From a virus: 23,400 bases of DNA. A program made the position numbers and the translations under genes. A model generated the notes under the pieces. It was not told the origin of the DNA, searched no databases, and worked only from the letters and a program-made list of their open reading frames with translations. The DNA lies in IMG/VR virus record IMGVR_UViG_3300042868_001092, positions 1-23,400 of that record, one strand, 5' to 3'. How positions within the stretch are numbered: position 1 is the first letter of the stretch; each line of letters starts with the position of its first letter. Shown here piece by piece: positions 1 to 8,074 of this stretch.

Positions 1-1020
1 TAATTCATAATCTCCTTTAATACCTACATAATCAAATAATTGATTAAATACTTCTTCAATCGCTTGTTGTCTTTCGTTTACATAAGTATTAGCAAATATC
101 TTATAAGCATCTCTAATCTCTGTTGAACCGCCAAGCTGACCCTCAGTCTTAATACCAAACAATGAAGGCGAAGTAACCTGATGGCAGGCAAATATTTCTT
201 GTTGAATTAAATTATTTACGTTTGTAAAATCCTCTTTAGTTAACATAGTAGAAGATAGTGGCAATATTTCAGCACTATTATCTTTTGATTTGTTAAACAT
301 AATAACAACCCTATCGCCTTCACTACCTGTGAATTTCTTTTTAATTCCTCTTTCTACTGCCTCTTTTGCTTCCTCTGCCGGTTCGCCACCATTTAAATTA
401 ATTAAAGTAGTTGCAACAAAACCATCTTTAGCATTACCTAATATATGTCTGCTTACTTGTACATCACTCTCAATGTAATTTAAACCTTGAAAGTAGTTAG
501 GTAAAGGGTAAATATCTGACTTAGGGTTATATTGTTTTACAAATAAAACCTGACTTGCAGTTGGGTCTTGAATATTAAAAGCAGGATAATGTCTAGGCTT
601 TTCTTTATTATCTGACCAATCGTTTTTAACTTGAAATTCGTTTTGCTCTTTATTAGTTCTAACTTTATGATACTCAAGATGATACACATCTTTTATCTGA
701 CCTAATAAATTATATATAACTTGTAGATAATAACCTCCAAAAAGTTCATCATCTAAAATACATTTTTTAGTAATTTGATTCCACGTTTCTCCCTTAGTGT
801 TTGCCTTCTGTTCAATACCATCCCATCCTTGACCGAAAATATAATTCGTTTTACTTTTAATGATTGCTCCGTGTTTTGGACTTTCATTAAATAAACCAAT
901 TAAATATTCAGGATAGTTATTATTGCCACCAAATTCAACATAACCCTTAGCCCTCTTTTCTTCAAATCGTGGTTGCTCCGCTTGTGCGAATTTTATTGTG
1001 ATAATATTTTTATAATCCAT
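1..1020 (-). CDS. Phage portal protein (partial, C-terminus beyond the window edge)
   Basis: This is an open frame of 340 codons starting at ATG 1018-1020 and running off the left edge without a stop. In the family, twelve copies of the portal form the capsid vertex ring through which DNA is packaged and to which the tail attaches. The N-terminal part has YIFGQGW-type sequence and repeated aromatic strands. From residue 280 it reads HQVTSPSLFGI, followed by an EGQLGGSTEIRDAY stretch and then helix-rich sequence, which is typical of portals in Bacteroidota phages. It overlaps the preceding structural gene by 11 bases and shares its transcript. Its position as the last of the head genes, after the capsid, is unusual. 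The assignment rests on motif recognition only; the family call is fairly secure, and the missing end is about a quarter or more of the protein. Confidence 0.8.
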   Translation of the reverse strand, partial: MDYKNIITIKFAQAEQPRFEEKRAKGYVEFGGNNNYPEYLIGLFNESPKHGAIIKSKTNYIFGQGWDGIEQKANTKGETWNQITKKCILDDELFGGYYLQVIYNLLGQIKDVYHLEYHKVRTNKEQNEFQVKNDWSDNKEKPRHYPAFNIQDPTASQVLFVKQYNPKSDIYPLPNYFQGLNYIESDVQVSRHILGNAKDGFVATTLINLNGGEPAEEAKEAVERGIKKKFTGSEGDRVVIMFNKSKDNSAEILPLSSTMLTKEDFTNVNNLIQQEIFACHQVTSPSLFGIKTEGQLGGSTEIRDAYKIFANTYVNERQQAIEEVFNQLFDYVGIKGDYEL

Positions 1021-1378
1021 AAGTAACGAAATTATTATTTTGTTCTTCGTATTTAGTAGGTTCAAAAGGTGTAGCAGGATTTAAAAACATATATCCCTCT
1101 TCTAACACTAATCCACTAACTGTTAAATCTCCTGAACTTACTTTTTGGTGTATTGTATAACCCCAAAATCCCTCTTCCTTTAAATTAAAATAATTATTAA
1201 CTGTAAATGCAAAACTATCGTATCTACCAGTAATACTTTGATTTGTAGCCATCAATTTAACAACATCGCCCGTTACTCTGTGGATAAACACAAATAAAAA
1301 GTAAGGATTGCTAATGGTAGCCTTCTCAGTAGCCGTAAAATAAATAGTCTGTGTAAGTCCTTTTGTTAAATTAATCAT
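1010..1378 (-). CDS. Small virion-associated protein next to portal, function unknown
   Basis: The product is 122 residues, has no signal peptide or membrane segment, and shows alternating hydrophobic residues suggesting a mostly beta fold. The C-terminus ends in NNNFVTYGL. No enzymatic motif is visible. It lies between the tube-like gene and the portal and overlaps the portal start by 11 bases, so translational coupling with the portal is likely. By position it could be a head-tail connector or a head-decoration protein, but nothing in the sequence decides this. Its ATG is only two bases downstream of the T-run of a strong terminator-like hairpin, so it and the portal are probably expressed from read-through transcripts. 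Confidence 0.6.
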   Translation of the reverse strand: MINLTKGLTQTIYFTATEKATISNPYFLFVFIHRVTGDVVKLMATNQSITGRYDSFAFTVNNYFNLKEEGFWGYTIHQKVSSGDLTVSGLVLEEGYMFLNPATPFEPTKYEEQNNNFVTYGL

Positions 1379-1380
1379 AG

Positions 1381-1409
1381 AAAAAAACCCCGACTTTCAT
1401 CGGTCGGGG
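1381..1409 (-). terminator. Intrinsic terminator-like hairpin before the 122-residue gene
   Basis: Read on the minus strand this is a perfect 7-bp stem, CCCCGAC paired with GTCGGGG, with an 8-base loop, immediately followed by seven T. It is one of very few GC-rich stretches in the region. The T-run ends two bases before the ATG of the next gene, so it looks like a partial terminator separating highly expressed capsid and tube genes from the genes for the small structural protein and the portal. Confidence 0.75.
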
Positions 1410-1432
1410 CATAAATTAAAAATTAAAAAACT

Positions 1433-1951
1433 CTATCCTGCAGTAGTCAAAGCTATTCCAACTGCGTTGGTTACTTCAAAGAAATCTTCTCTTTCTGAAC
1501 CTTCAAATTTCAACATATAACCATTTGCATCTGCTGCTGCTGCACCACTTGTACCTGTACTTGCTGCTAAGTATAGACCTGCGCCTTTACCGTACATTCT
1601 GTAAGTACCATCTTTATCAAGGGTAACTGCTACAACTTTATTTTTAGCTAAAGTAGTGATGATGTTTCTTGTGGTAGCATCTCTCTTATTGATAGGGAAA
1701 TCTAAAGTTTGCTCAAAAAACAAAGTACCGTTTTCAATAGAACCTGTTGGATTGCTTGCAGCAACCGCACTAGATTTAGTAGGTATTTCAAATTTGTAAA
1801 ATTTCTTGCCAGCTACTTTGGTAATTCCTGTAACGATACCACTAGCATCGTTTATTGTTACATTTCCATATTCTGCGAAAAAAACTGCATCTATACCACC
1901 AATGGTCTCTCTACAGTCTATTGTATATCCGCTAACTATTGCACAAGGCAT
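1433..1951 (-). CDS. Putative major tail (tube-like) structural protein
   Basis: The product is 172 residues from ATG 1949-1951 (starts MPCAIVSGYTIDC). An in-frame ATG 12 codons earlier lies inside a hairpin and would add an unlikely hydrophobic leader, so the later start was chosen. The protein begins with a Cys-rich CxxxxGYTIDCRETIGGID segment and continues with beta-rich sequence: FFEQTLDFPINKRD, an RNIITTLAKN helix, then a Gly/Ala loop and NGYMLKFEG. This pattern matches structural proteins found beside the capsid gene in Bacteroidota phages. A beta-sandwich tube or major tail role fits both the sequence and the position, but is inferred. It lies between two hairpins, consistent with separately tuned high expression. 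A head-decoration role is the alternative. Confidence 0.55.
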   Translation of the reverse strand: MPCAIVSGYTIDCRETIGGIDAVFFAEYGNVTINDASGIVTGITKVAGKKFYKFEIPTKSSAVAASNPTGSIENGTLFFEQTLDFPINKRDATTRNIITTLAKNKVVAVTLDKDGTYRMYGKGAGLYLAASTGTSGAAAADANGYMLKFEGSEREDFFEVTNAVGIALTTAG

Positions 1952-1966
1952 ATTTATAAGTATTAA

Positions 1967-1995
1967 ATAGAGAGATGGGGTTACCACCTCTCTAT
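1967..1995 (-). promoter_or_regulatory. Intercistronic hairpin between capsid and tube-like genes
   Basis: An inverted repeat has arms ATAGAGAG-A-TGG and CCA-C-CTCTCTAT: 11 paired bases, one A/C mismatch and a five-base loop. It occupies the 53-base gap after the capsid stop and ends 15 bases before the tube-like ATG. On the minus strand the trailing sequence is TTTAATAC, too short a T-run for a confident terminator. It could instead stabilise the 3' end of capsid mRNA or be a partial terminator. Confidence 0.6.
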
Positions 1996-2004
1996 GTTAG
2001 AAAA

Positions 2005-2970
2005 TTAGATTCCTGCTACGAATTTAACACACTCGTTTGTAAACGCAACGTTTACACCGATTTTAAATTCCACACGATACCTTACGTCATTGTTATCTTC
2101 TGAATACCACATTTTGTATGAACCTTCTTCGTCAACCAAATCAACTGCAAGAGCCATATTTGAAAGACTGATTGCATAAGCATCACCAGTTCCGTTCAAA
2201 CCATTTACACTTACCACTTCAACGTTTGTTGCAGGTAGGATAAATGAAGATGCTTGAGAATCTTGTGGATTGTAAGAGAACATATTTTTCTCTCTGTAAG
2301 CAAGGATTAATAAACGATACCAATCATTACCAACAAAGATTTTAGTATCTCCTTTGCTCAATACAGCAACAGGGATAGCTTTGTAGATAGCTTCAGTACA
2401 AGCGATAACGTTTGAAGCGTTAACAGTTGCAATAGCTGAACCACTGATTCCTGTGTAACCTGATACGTTTGCATCAACTGGAGAACCTGCAGCGATTAAT
2501 TTTTGTAAACCGTCAAATTTGTTTGTGTTTGCAGTTGCACCTGTTGCATCTCCTTGCCAAATTGCAGTCTCTAATTGAGAAGCAATACGTGCGTTTTTCT
2601 TATCTAAGAATGCTTTTTGGAAATCAGCATTACCGAAATCTTCATAAGTTGAACCTGCTTTCAACGCTTCTTGAGTGAAGTACGCTTCCATATCCTTCGG
2701 ACAGATTTTCTCTTCTACTTTAATCTTACCTACTGTGATAGTACGTTGTGAGAAAGTAGTTGTACCACTTGCATCGAAAGAACAAGATTGTGCAGCAAAT
2801 ACTGCATCTGTTTCCATCAAAGGAATAGCTACTGAACTTTTTACGTTCGGAATAACGATACCGCTTGATAAGATTAATTGTTGTGTCTTTGCGTCAAATA
2901 CTGCACTTGTCAAAAGTGGTTTAACAAGTTGTTTAGTGTATGCGGATAATCCGCTAAAAGCTAATGCCAT
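2005..2970 (-). CDS. Major capsid protein
   Basis: The product is 321 residues, close to the usual size for HK97-fold capsid subunits. The N-terminus (MALAFSGLSAYTKQ) precedes strand-rich sequence, then KIKVEEKICPKDMEAYF around residues 82-98, a long helix with ARIASQLETAIWQGD, and a C-terminal beta segment ending in NECVKFVAGI. This arrangement matches capsid proteins of Bacteroidota tailed phages. It follows a scaffold-like gene and an XkdF-type protease gene, the usual protease-scaffold-capsid order. No membrane segment or enzymatic motif is seen. Codons look more regular than in neighbours (many GTA/GCA/ACT), in keeping with high expression. The family call is by pattern and neighbourhood, and is fairly sure. 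Confidence 0.85.
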   Translation of the reverse strand: MALAFSGLSAYTKQLVKPLLTSAVFDAKTQQLILSSGIVIPNVKSSVAIPLMETDAVFAAQSCSFDASGTTTFSQRTITVGKIKVEEKICPKDMEAYFTQEALKAGSTYEDFGNADFQKAFLDKKNARIASQLETAIWQGDATGATANTNKFDGLQKLIAAGSPVDANVSGYTGISGSAIATVNASNVIACTEAIYKAIPVAVLSKGDTKIFVGNDWYRLLILAYREKNMFSYNPQDSQASSFILPATNVEVVSVNGLNGTGDAYAISLSNMALAVDLVDEEGSYKMWYSEDNNDVRYRVEFKIGVNVAFTNECVKFVAGI

Positions 2971-2984
2971 TTTTTTATAATTGT

Positions 2985-3542
2985 TTAGTTAAATAAAATA
3001 TTTAGTGTTTTTTTCTCTTCTACTTCTTTAAAAGCATTTGAAGTTCTTACTGAATTATCAGGTGCTTGTACTGGTGCTTCTACCAATAAAGTTGATAATT
3101 TCAAAAGTTCATCAATTACCTTGTTTGCTTTTTTCATTTTTGCTTCATACTCTGAAAATCTTTCTTCGTAAGCTGCAAATTTAGTTTCGTAACTAGCAAA
3201 TTTCTCATTTGTTAATGATTCAAAAGCTGCAAATTTAGTTCCCATATCTTCTTCGATAGGTTCTTCAACTGGTTCAGCTTCAGGGCTAACAACTTCAATA
3301 GCAGTGATAACACCATTATCTCCGATAGTCATTTTTGTACCGTCTACCAATTCAGCTTCTCCTGGCAATGCAGCATTTCCATCAATCATAACAATACCGC
3401 CTACCTCTAATTTGTCAATCATAACCTTACCACCGTCTTTTAATTCATATTCGGTGGCTTCAGCCATTGGTTCAACTTCAGGTGCAGCAGCTAATTCGTT
3501 AAAATATTGCTTTACTTTTTGTAAAATTTCTTTTGCTTCCAT
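2985..3542 (-). CDS. Putative capsid scaffold protein
   Basis: The product is 185 residues, strongly acidic (PEVEPMAEATE; PEAEPVEEPIEED). Residues about 32-86 form a repetitive beta-type segment of the form DGxxVxIDxLExGGxVxxDG. Residues about 100-145 are a coiled-coil-like series of short repeats (FAAFE, FASYE, FAAYE, FSEYE) that would give a rod-like helix. The C-terminal tail (KTLNILFN) is mixed polar and could contact the capsid. Scaffolding proteins are typically acidic, helical, low in complexity and encoded just upstream of the capsid gene, as here. They fill the procapsid and are removed by the prohead protease, whose gene lies directly upstream. No catalytic motif is seen. Scaffold is an inference from composition and position. 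Confidence 0.65.
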   Translation of the reverse strand: MEAKEILQKVKQYFNELAAAPEVEPMAEATEYELKDGGKVMIDKLEVGGIVMIDGNAALPGEAELVDGTKMTIGDNGVITAIEVVSPEAEPVEEPIEEDMGTKFAAFESLTNEKFASYETKFAAYEERFSEYEAKMKKANKVIDELLKLSTLLVEAPVQAPDNSVRTSNAFKEVEEKKTLNILFN

Positions 3543-3561
3543 ATTACTATTATATTGATTT

Positions 3562-4287
3562 TTAAAAACTGTTTAAAATTTCTCTTAATTCTGCTAATTG
3601 TTTTTCATCTTCTGACAAAGGTGCTTCATAATCAAACATACCTTCAACGCTAAATCCTTTAACTTCTCCTTTTTTTATTAACTCCCATACTTTAGGATTC
3701 TCAACATAGAAACTTCCAAACCAAGTTCCATCAGGTAAGTCTTTAAATGCTTCCATTGGTTTAATACCTCTTTTAGAATCGCTGATAAAACTCTCAAACA
3801 TTGTAAGTCCTTCAACCTGCATATCTGCTTCGTGCATTAGGTTAACGTTCTTTTGATATCCCTTTTTGCTAAACTTAATAGCTATCTGCTTGATGGTATC
3901 AACTGAAAACTTTACATAGTGTTCTCCGAATTGCTCTGAATTACGGTAGATTAATTGTTGCGGAATCATTAAAGGACCAGTAATGATATGCTCACTTTCA
4001 GACTGTATAGCAAATGCCATAGGTTTCTCTTCAAAGTGTTGCTCCCATAAGCTATTACATATTGCTACTGCTTGTTCTGTTTCTTTACCCTCGTTAATTA
4101 CATAACTAATACAACGACTTAAAAACTCGTCTTTTTGTTCCCCTTTGTTTGGGTCTATAAATTCTTGTTCTTTAAATGCAAGAAAGTCCTTTTTAATTGC
4201 AGGACTGTCAACGAGTGCCACAAAAGAAACTTCAGCATCATTATTCTCATCTTGATTTATAATTAAATCGTAAATAGGCAATTTCAT
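3562..4287 (-). CDS. XkdF-like prohead maturation protease
   Basis: The product is 241 residues. The N-terminal strand (VSFVALVDSPAIKKDFLAF, residues 20-38) and the core (GPLMIPQQLIYR, 104-115; YVKFSVDTIKQIA, 124-136; GFSVEGMF, 211-218) match the XkdF-like phage serine protease family. H152 in NLMHEAD and S166 in FESFISD are the likely catalytic His and Ser. Proteases of this type cut the scaffold and capsid N-termini in the procapsid. Residues about 43-88 look like an insertion between core strands, carrying RCISYVINEGKETEQAVAIC, which resembles a small conserved segment known from other phage proteins. The gene sits directly before the scaffold and capsid genes. The catalytic assignment is by analogy. 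Confidence 0.75.
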   Translation of the reverse strand: MKLPIYDLIINQDENNDAEVSFVALVDSPAIKKDFLAFKEQEFIDPNKGEQKDEFLSRCISYVINEGKETEQAVAICNSLWEQHFEEKPMAFAIQSESEHIITGPLMIPQQLIYRNSEQFGEHYVKFSVDTIKQIAIKFSKKGYQKNVNLMHEADMQVEGLTMFESFISDSKRGIKPMEAFKDLPDGTWFGSFYVENPKVWELIKKGEVKGFSVEGMFDYEAPLSEDEKQLAELREILNSF

Positions 4288-4317
4288 ATTTATAATATAT
4301 AATTTAAAAATAGTTGT

Positions 4318-6000
4318 TTAGTTTATCCTAGCAGCCCTATTCAATCTTTGTGACCTTTCTTGGTTACTGCTTACATCAGTTTCTAGTACGTATGCCCTTG
4401 AAGTTGCTACTCCTATTTGATTAATTGATTGAGTAGATAAAGTAGTTGTTTGCGCTTGTGGTGTTATTGGAGCAGTTGCACTTGATAAAGATGGTGCTGA
4501 CATTGAACCGCCTGCACTAGCACCGCCACTTGCCTTTCCTGGTAACTTAGTAGCCATAATACTTTTAACGGCTTTAAAACCTGTTACCGATGCTGCCAAT
4601 ACTGCCGGAATAGCTGCAGGGAATCCTAATTTAACACCTGCAGAAATACCTAAATAAGTATTTATTAATGCACTAGCTATTGCAACTGCTTTACCTGCTG
4701 CACTTTCTTTGCCTAAAATATCACTAACAATATTTAAAGTATCAACTGTAGCTTTTATTTTAGCATCTTTTAATATTTCTGCATTTTTTAAATCTTCATC
4801 TAAAGAATTTTTTAAAATATCTGATTTTTGTAATTCGGTTAATTGTGTTTGTGCTTTTATTGCGTTGGCTGCATCTTGGTTAATAGTTACTTTTGTTTTT
4901 GCAAAAAATGCTTCTCTTTCGTTTAACTGTTCTTGCTCTTTTATTTGTTTAGCTGCATTTTCTATGTCTAAAGCCGTTTGCTTTCTTACTGCTTCAATAC
5001 TTGCATCAGAATCTTTAATTCTTTTTTCCTCTGCTTCTTTTCTTTCTTTTGCAGCTTTATCTCTTAATTCTTTTGATTTTTTTGCTGCATCTTCATTTGC
5101 CTTTTCAATTCTTTTAGTATTTTCAATTTCATTTACTGTTCTTTGTGTATTTAATTCTATTAATTTAGCATCTTCTTCTTTTGTTCTTTTTGTTTTTGCT
5201 AATAACATTTCAACTTCCCCTTCAGCCCTTTCTTGCTTTAGTTTATATATTGCAGCTTCTTGGTTTCCCATAGCACCAAGAACTTTCATTTGTTGGTCTA
5301 TAGTTGCATTCCTTTCATTTGTTCTATCATTTAACTTTTGTAATTCCCTTTCAGCTTGACTTGTAGCACCTACGAAATCTGTAATCGCTTCAATCATATT
5401 TCCAAAGAAATCAGCTACCTTACCAAGACCAGGAATTAGATTAAGCATTACCTCTTTAACCTTTTCAAAGTTTGCTACTAATAAACCTATTCCAACAACC
5501 AATAAGCCTATACCTGTTCCTATAATAGCACCTTTTAATGTAGTAAACGCATTTACTAGACTACCCTTTACTTGATTACCTAATAATTTAAATGAATCCA
5601 TTGCGCCTGCAACTCCGCTAATCCCTTGCTGCAAAGCCATTGCACTTTGAACTTTTAATAAAGTTTTTTCTAAATCTTTATTTTCCTCTCCGAATAAACC
5701 TATCGCTCCTTGTAATGCGCTAAATCCTGCAGTAGCACCTTGTAAAGCACCTCCTAAAGCAACAAACTTTTTATCAGGGTTAAATGTTTCAGCTAATGCT
5801 TTTGCATCGCCAATAGCATCTTTAAGACCGGCTACTTTCTTTGCTGCATTAATTGCCTCTTTAGATGTCTCTCCGAATTGAGACGACATATTAAGCAACT
5901 CATTATTAGCTTCCCTTAATTGTTTTTTAAAACTACCTACCGATGCCTCTGCTTGTTTTGAATCGGAAGTTATCTCAAATGCTATTACTTGTTTTGCCAT
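4318..6000 (-). CDS. Tail tape measure protein
   Basis: The product is 560 residues. The N-terminus (MAKQVIAFEITSDSKQAEASVGSFKKQL) is the typical start of tape measure proteins, followed by helical repeats. A hydrophobic, Gly-rich segment at about residues 157-180 (IIGTGIGLLVVGIGLLVA) is membrane-insertion-like. Residues about 300-375 are a highly charged coiled coil (KAAKERKEAEEKRIKD and similar). A second hydrophobic stretch and a Gly/Ser/Thr-rich linker lead to a terminus with RAYVLETDVSSNQERSQ, typical of Bacteroidota phage tape measures. The protein sets tail length and helps DNA ejection. By the usual rule of about 0.15 nm per residue it would fit a tail of roughly 80-85 nm, suggesting a siphovirus or similar. 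It follows two tail-tip genes. Confidence 0.85.
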   Translation of the reverse strand: MAKQVIAFEITSDSKQAEASVGSFKKQLREANNELLNMSSQFGETSKEAINAAKKVAGLKDAIGDAKALAETFNPDKKFVALGGALQGATAGFSALQGAIGLFGEENKDLEKTLLKVQSAMALQQGISGVAGAMDSFKLLGNQVKGSLVNAFTTLKGAIIGTGIGLLVVGIGLLVANFEKVKEVMLNLIPGLGKVADFFGNMIEAITDFVGATSQAERELQKLNDRTNERNATIDQQMKVLGAMGNQEAAIYKLKQERAEGEVEMLLAKTKRTKEEDAKLIELNTQRTVNEIENTKRIEKANEDAAKKSKELRDKAAKERKEAEEKRIKDSDASIEAVRKQTALDIENAAKQIKEQEQLNEREAFFAKTKVTINQDAANAIKAQTQLTELQKSDILKNSLDEDLKNAEILKDAKIKATVDTLNIVSDILGKESAAGKAVAIASALINTYLGISAGVKLGFPAAIPAVLAASVTGFKAVKSIMATKLPGKASGGASAGGSMSAPSLSSATAPITPQAQTTTLSTQSINQIGVATSRAYVLETDVSSNQERSQRLNRAARIN

Positions 6001-6001
6001 C

Positions 6002-8074
6002 TTAATATTCTTTATTTATTACCCTTAAAAATTCCGCTTTTATTGTTTCATTCGATTCTGGTACGTAGTCTGTTAATTTAATTAATCTATATAATCCACC
6101 ATCTATGTATTTAAAAGATGCAAAACTTAAATTAAATATATCCGTATCAGTTAGCTTAACATTACAATTTAACAACCTGCTATTCTTATCTGTTATCTCA
6201 GCCATATAAGGACTGTAATAAATATTAAATTGATTTTGATTTAATAATCCACCTGCTAATGAATAAAACAATTCTCTAGTTGCTCCAAAGTTTAAATCAT
6301 TACCTACTGTAACAGGACTATTAAAATGCCCTGCATAACCATAAACGGTTAATGTAGTTAAGGTAGTTGAACCTTCTTTTAATTGCCAACTTGAAACACC
6401 TGTTATTTTTCTTGCTTGTAATATTCTGATATTACTATCAATTCTTTCTTCTAGGCTATTTGTAAATTTATAGATAGTGCTATAAACTTTATCCTCATCC
6501 GTTATACTTACTAATACGGTTGGAGAAAATATAATTTCTACGCTTTCCGTCTCTTTTGAGAATTCATACTCACTATCAAATATTCTGCTACCATATCCTT
6601 CATTGTATCTCTTTCTATATAACTCATTCCAATAATCACTATCATCTTTGTATTTAAAAGAATAATAACGACTATTTAATTCTGACATAGGCTTGATTCT
6701 TATCGGTTTACTTCTGTCTATTTTAGCACTCCAATCTTCTACAGTACCATCATAATAACTTGTGTATGGCTTGATAATCAAATGCTTTTCTTCAAACCTA
6801 TTTTCATCTACATAAAGATTAAATAACTTTAAAATAGAAGCAAAGAAATCCTTTTGTAAAATGTTTGGTGGTATGCAATCGTTTAAAGAAACAGTATCTC
6901 CTAAGTTTACATTTAATATAATAGGAATATCTGAACTAATACTTACTGAACCTGTTTGATTAATTAAACTATCATAGCACATACCTGTATCATCTGCTCT
7001 TGCTTGTACTGAAAAATAATCTCCTGTAACAATAGGCTCATCTACTAAATTTACAACATAGAAATCAGCCACAGTTCCCGAGAATGGTGGAATGAATTTT
7101 ATCGATGAAGTTATTACAACTCCATTCTTTAAAGTTTCTATATAAATACCATTATTAACTGGTGTATTAGTTGTGGAAGCAGTAAAGTTTAAATCTACTG
7201 TAAACGTTACTGTTGTAGGGTCAAGTCCTGTATAAGTAAAAACACTACCTGTAGTTCCACCATTAATAGTCCAGTTTGTTCCGCTAAAGTTTTGCCATTG
7301 AATAGGCATTGGTGTAGCTTGGTCAATACAACCAGTAGTTGCTTGAGGTGTACATCCTACTTGTTGTGTTCCTGATTTAGTTAATCTCTTTTTGTTAAAA
7401 GGAATAATTAATGTTTTAAATCTATCAACCTCAAAACCATTACTCCAAGTAATGTCATATGTGTAACCTGCTGCTGCAAATATTTTCTCTAGGTATTGTT
7501 TAACAAATAAAGCCGGTCTGAATGTTTGATAATCCCAATCGTGCTTATTTGTAGAATATAAACCATAATCAATATGAGGGTAATAATAACCTGCTCCACC
7601 TTGATAGTTATCCCAACTTGCTACAATGTTTTGGTAGCTATACGTATGATTGTAAGCACTAAAATCTAACTCTTCTAATTTCTTTGCTCCTAGCTTCATT
7701 GAGAATCCACCTAATTCTCCTATAACACTACATTCATATTCTACATTCTTTCCGTCAACTATTATTTCAAGCAATTTAAAAACTCCTTTAATAACCGTCA
7801 TTCTGTCTACTTCAATAGAACATTTAGCAGTCTTACTTGCATTAAAGTTATACCCTACGTTTGCAGAAGAATTATTGGTAAAGTTTGCATTATTAAACTC
7901 AAATATATTACCCAACAAATTATTGTTAGTAGCAGTCCCTGGCAATATAATAGTCTTACTAAATGCCGTTGTTTTGCTATCAATGTTTTTTAAATCACTT
8001 ACCGAAAAGGTTATTTGATTACTCAAACCCTTATCAATATCTAACTCAAAGTTTTCTAGGAATATTCTTGTCAT
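6002..8074 (-). CDS. Large tail-tip / baseplate-hub-like structural protein
   Basis: The product is 690 residues with no signal peptide or membrane helix. The N-terminal domain (FLENFELDIDKGLSNQITFSV, then AFSKTIILPGT around residue 37) leads into a region with many aromatic residues (GYYYPHIDYGLYS) and FRPALFVKQYLEKIFAAAGY. A middle beta-rich segment (about 240-390) contains paired Cys and Thr/Gly-rich sequence like a carbohydrate- or receptor-binding jelly-roll. The C-terminal part begins with DFFASILKLFNLYVDENRF, resembling hub proteins of phage tails. The family is frequent next to tape measures in Bacteroidota phages. It overlaps the upstream gene by one base. A tail-tip or hub role is inferred from position and composition; the exact role is unknown. 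Confidence 0.6.
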   Translation of the reverse strand: MTRIFLENFELDIDKGLSNQITFSVSDLKNIDSKTTAFSKTIILPGTATNNNLLGNIFEFNNANFTNNSSANVGYNFNASKTAKCSIEVDRMTVIKGVFKLLEIIVDGKNVEYECSVIGELGGFSMKLGAKKLEELDFSAYNHTYSYQNIVASWDNYQGGAGYYYPHIDYGLYSTNKHDWDYQTFRPALFVKQYLEKIFAAAGYTYDITWSNGFEVDRFKTLIIPFNKKRLTKSGTQQVGCTPQATTGCIDQATPMPIQWQNFSGTNWTINGGTTGSVFTYTGLDPTTVTFTVDLNFTASTTNTPVNNGIYIETLKNGVVITSSIKFIPPFSGTVADFYVVNLVDEPIVTGDYFSVQARADDTGMCYDSLINQTGSVSISSDIPIILNVNLGDTVSLNDCIPPNILQKDFFASILKLFNLYVDENRFEEKHLIIKPYTSYYDGTVEDWSAKIDRSKPIRIKPMSELNSRYYSFKYKDDSDYWNELYRKRYNEGYGSRIFDSEYEFSKETESVEIIFSPTVLVSITDEDKVYSTIYKFTNSLEERIDSNIRILQARKITGVSSWQLKEGSTTLTTLTVYGYAGHFNSPVTVGNDLNFGATRELFYSLAGGLLNQNQFNIYYSPYMAEITDKNSRLLNCNVKLTDTDIFNLSFASFKYIDGGLYRLIKLTDYVPESNETIKAEFLRVINKEY

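Noticed and set aside
290-478. Short plus-strand open frame near the left edge
   Set aside because: It lies entirely antisense to the clear portal frame.
4709-5359. Long plus-strand open frame rich in Ser, Phe and Ala
   Set aside because: It is the antisense of the tape measure coiled-coil region; its composition reflects reversed Lys/Glu codons and it has no plausible fold.
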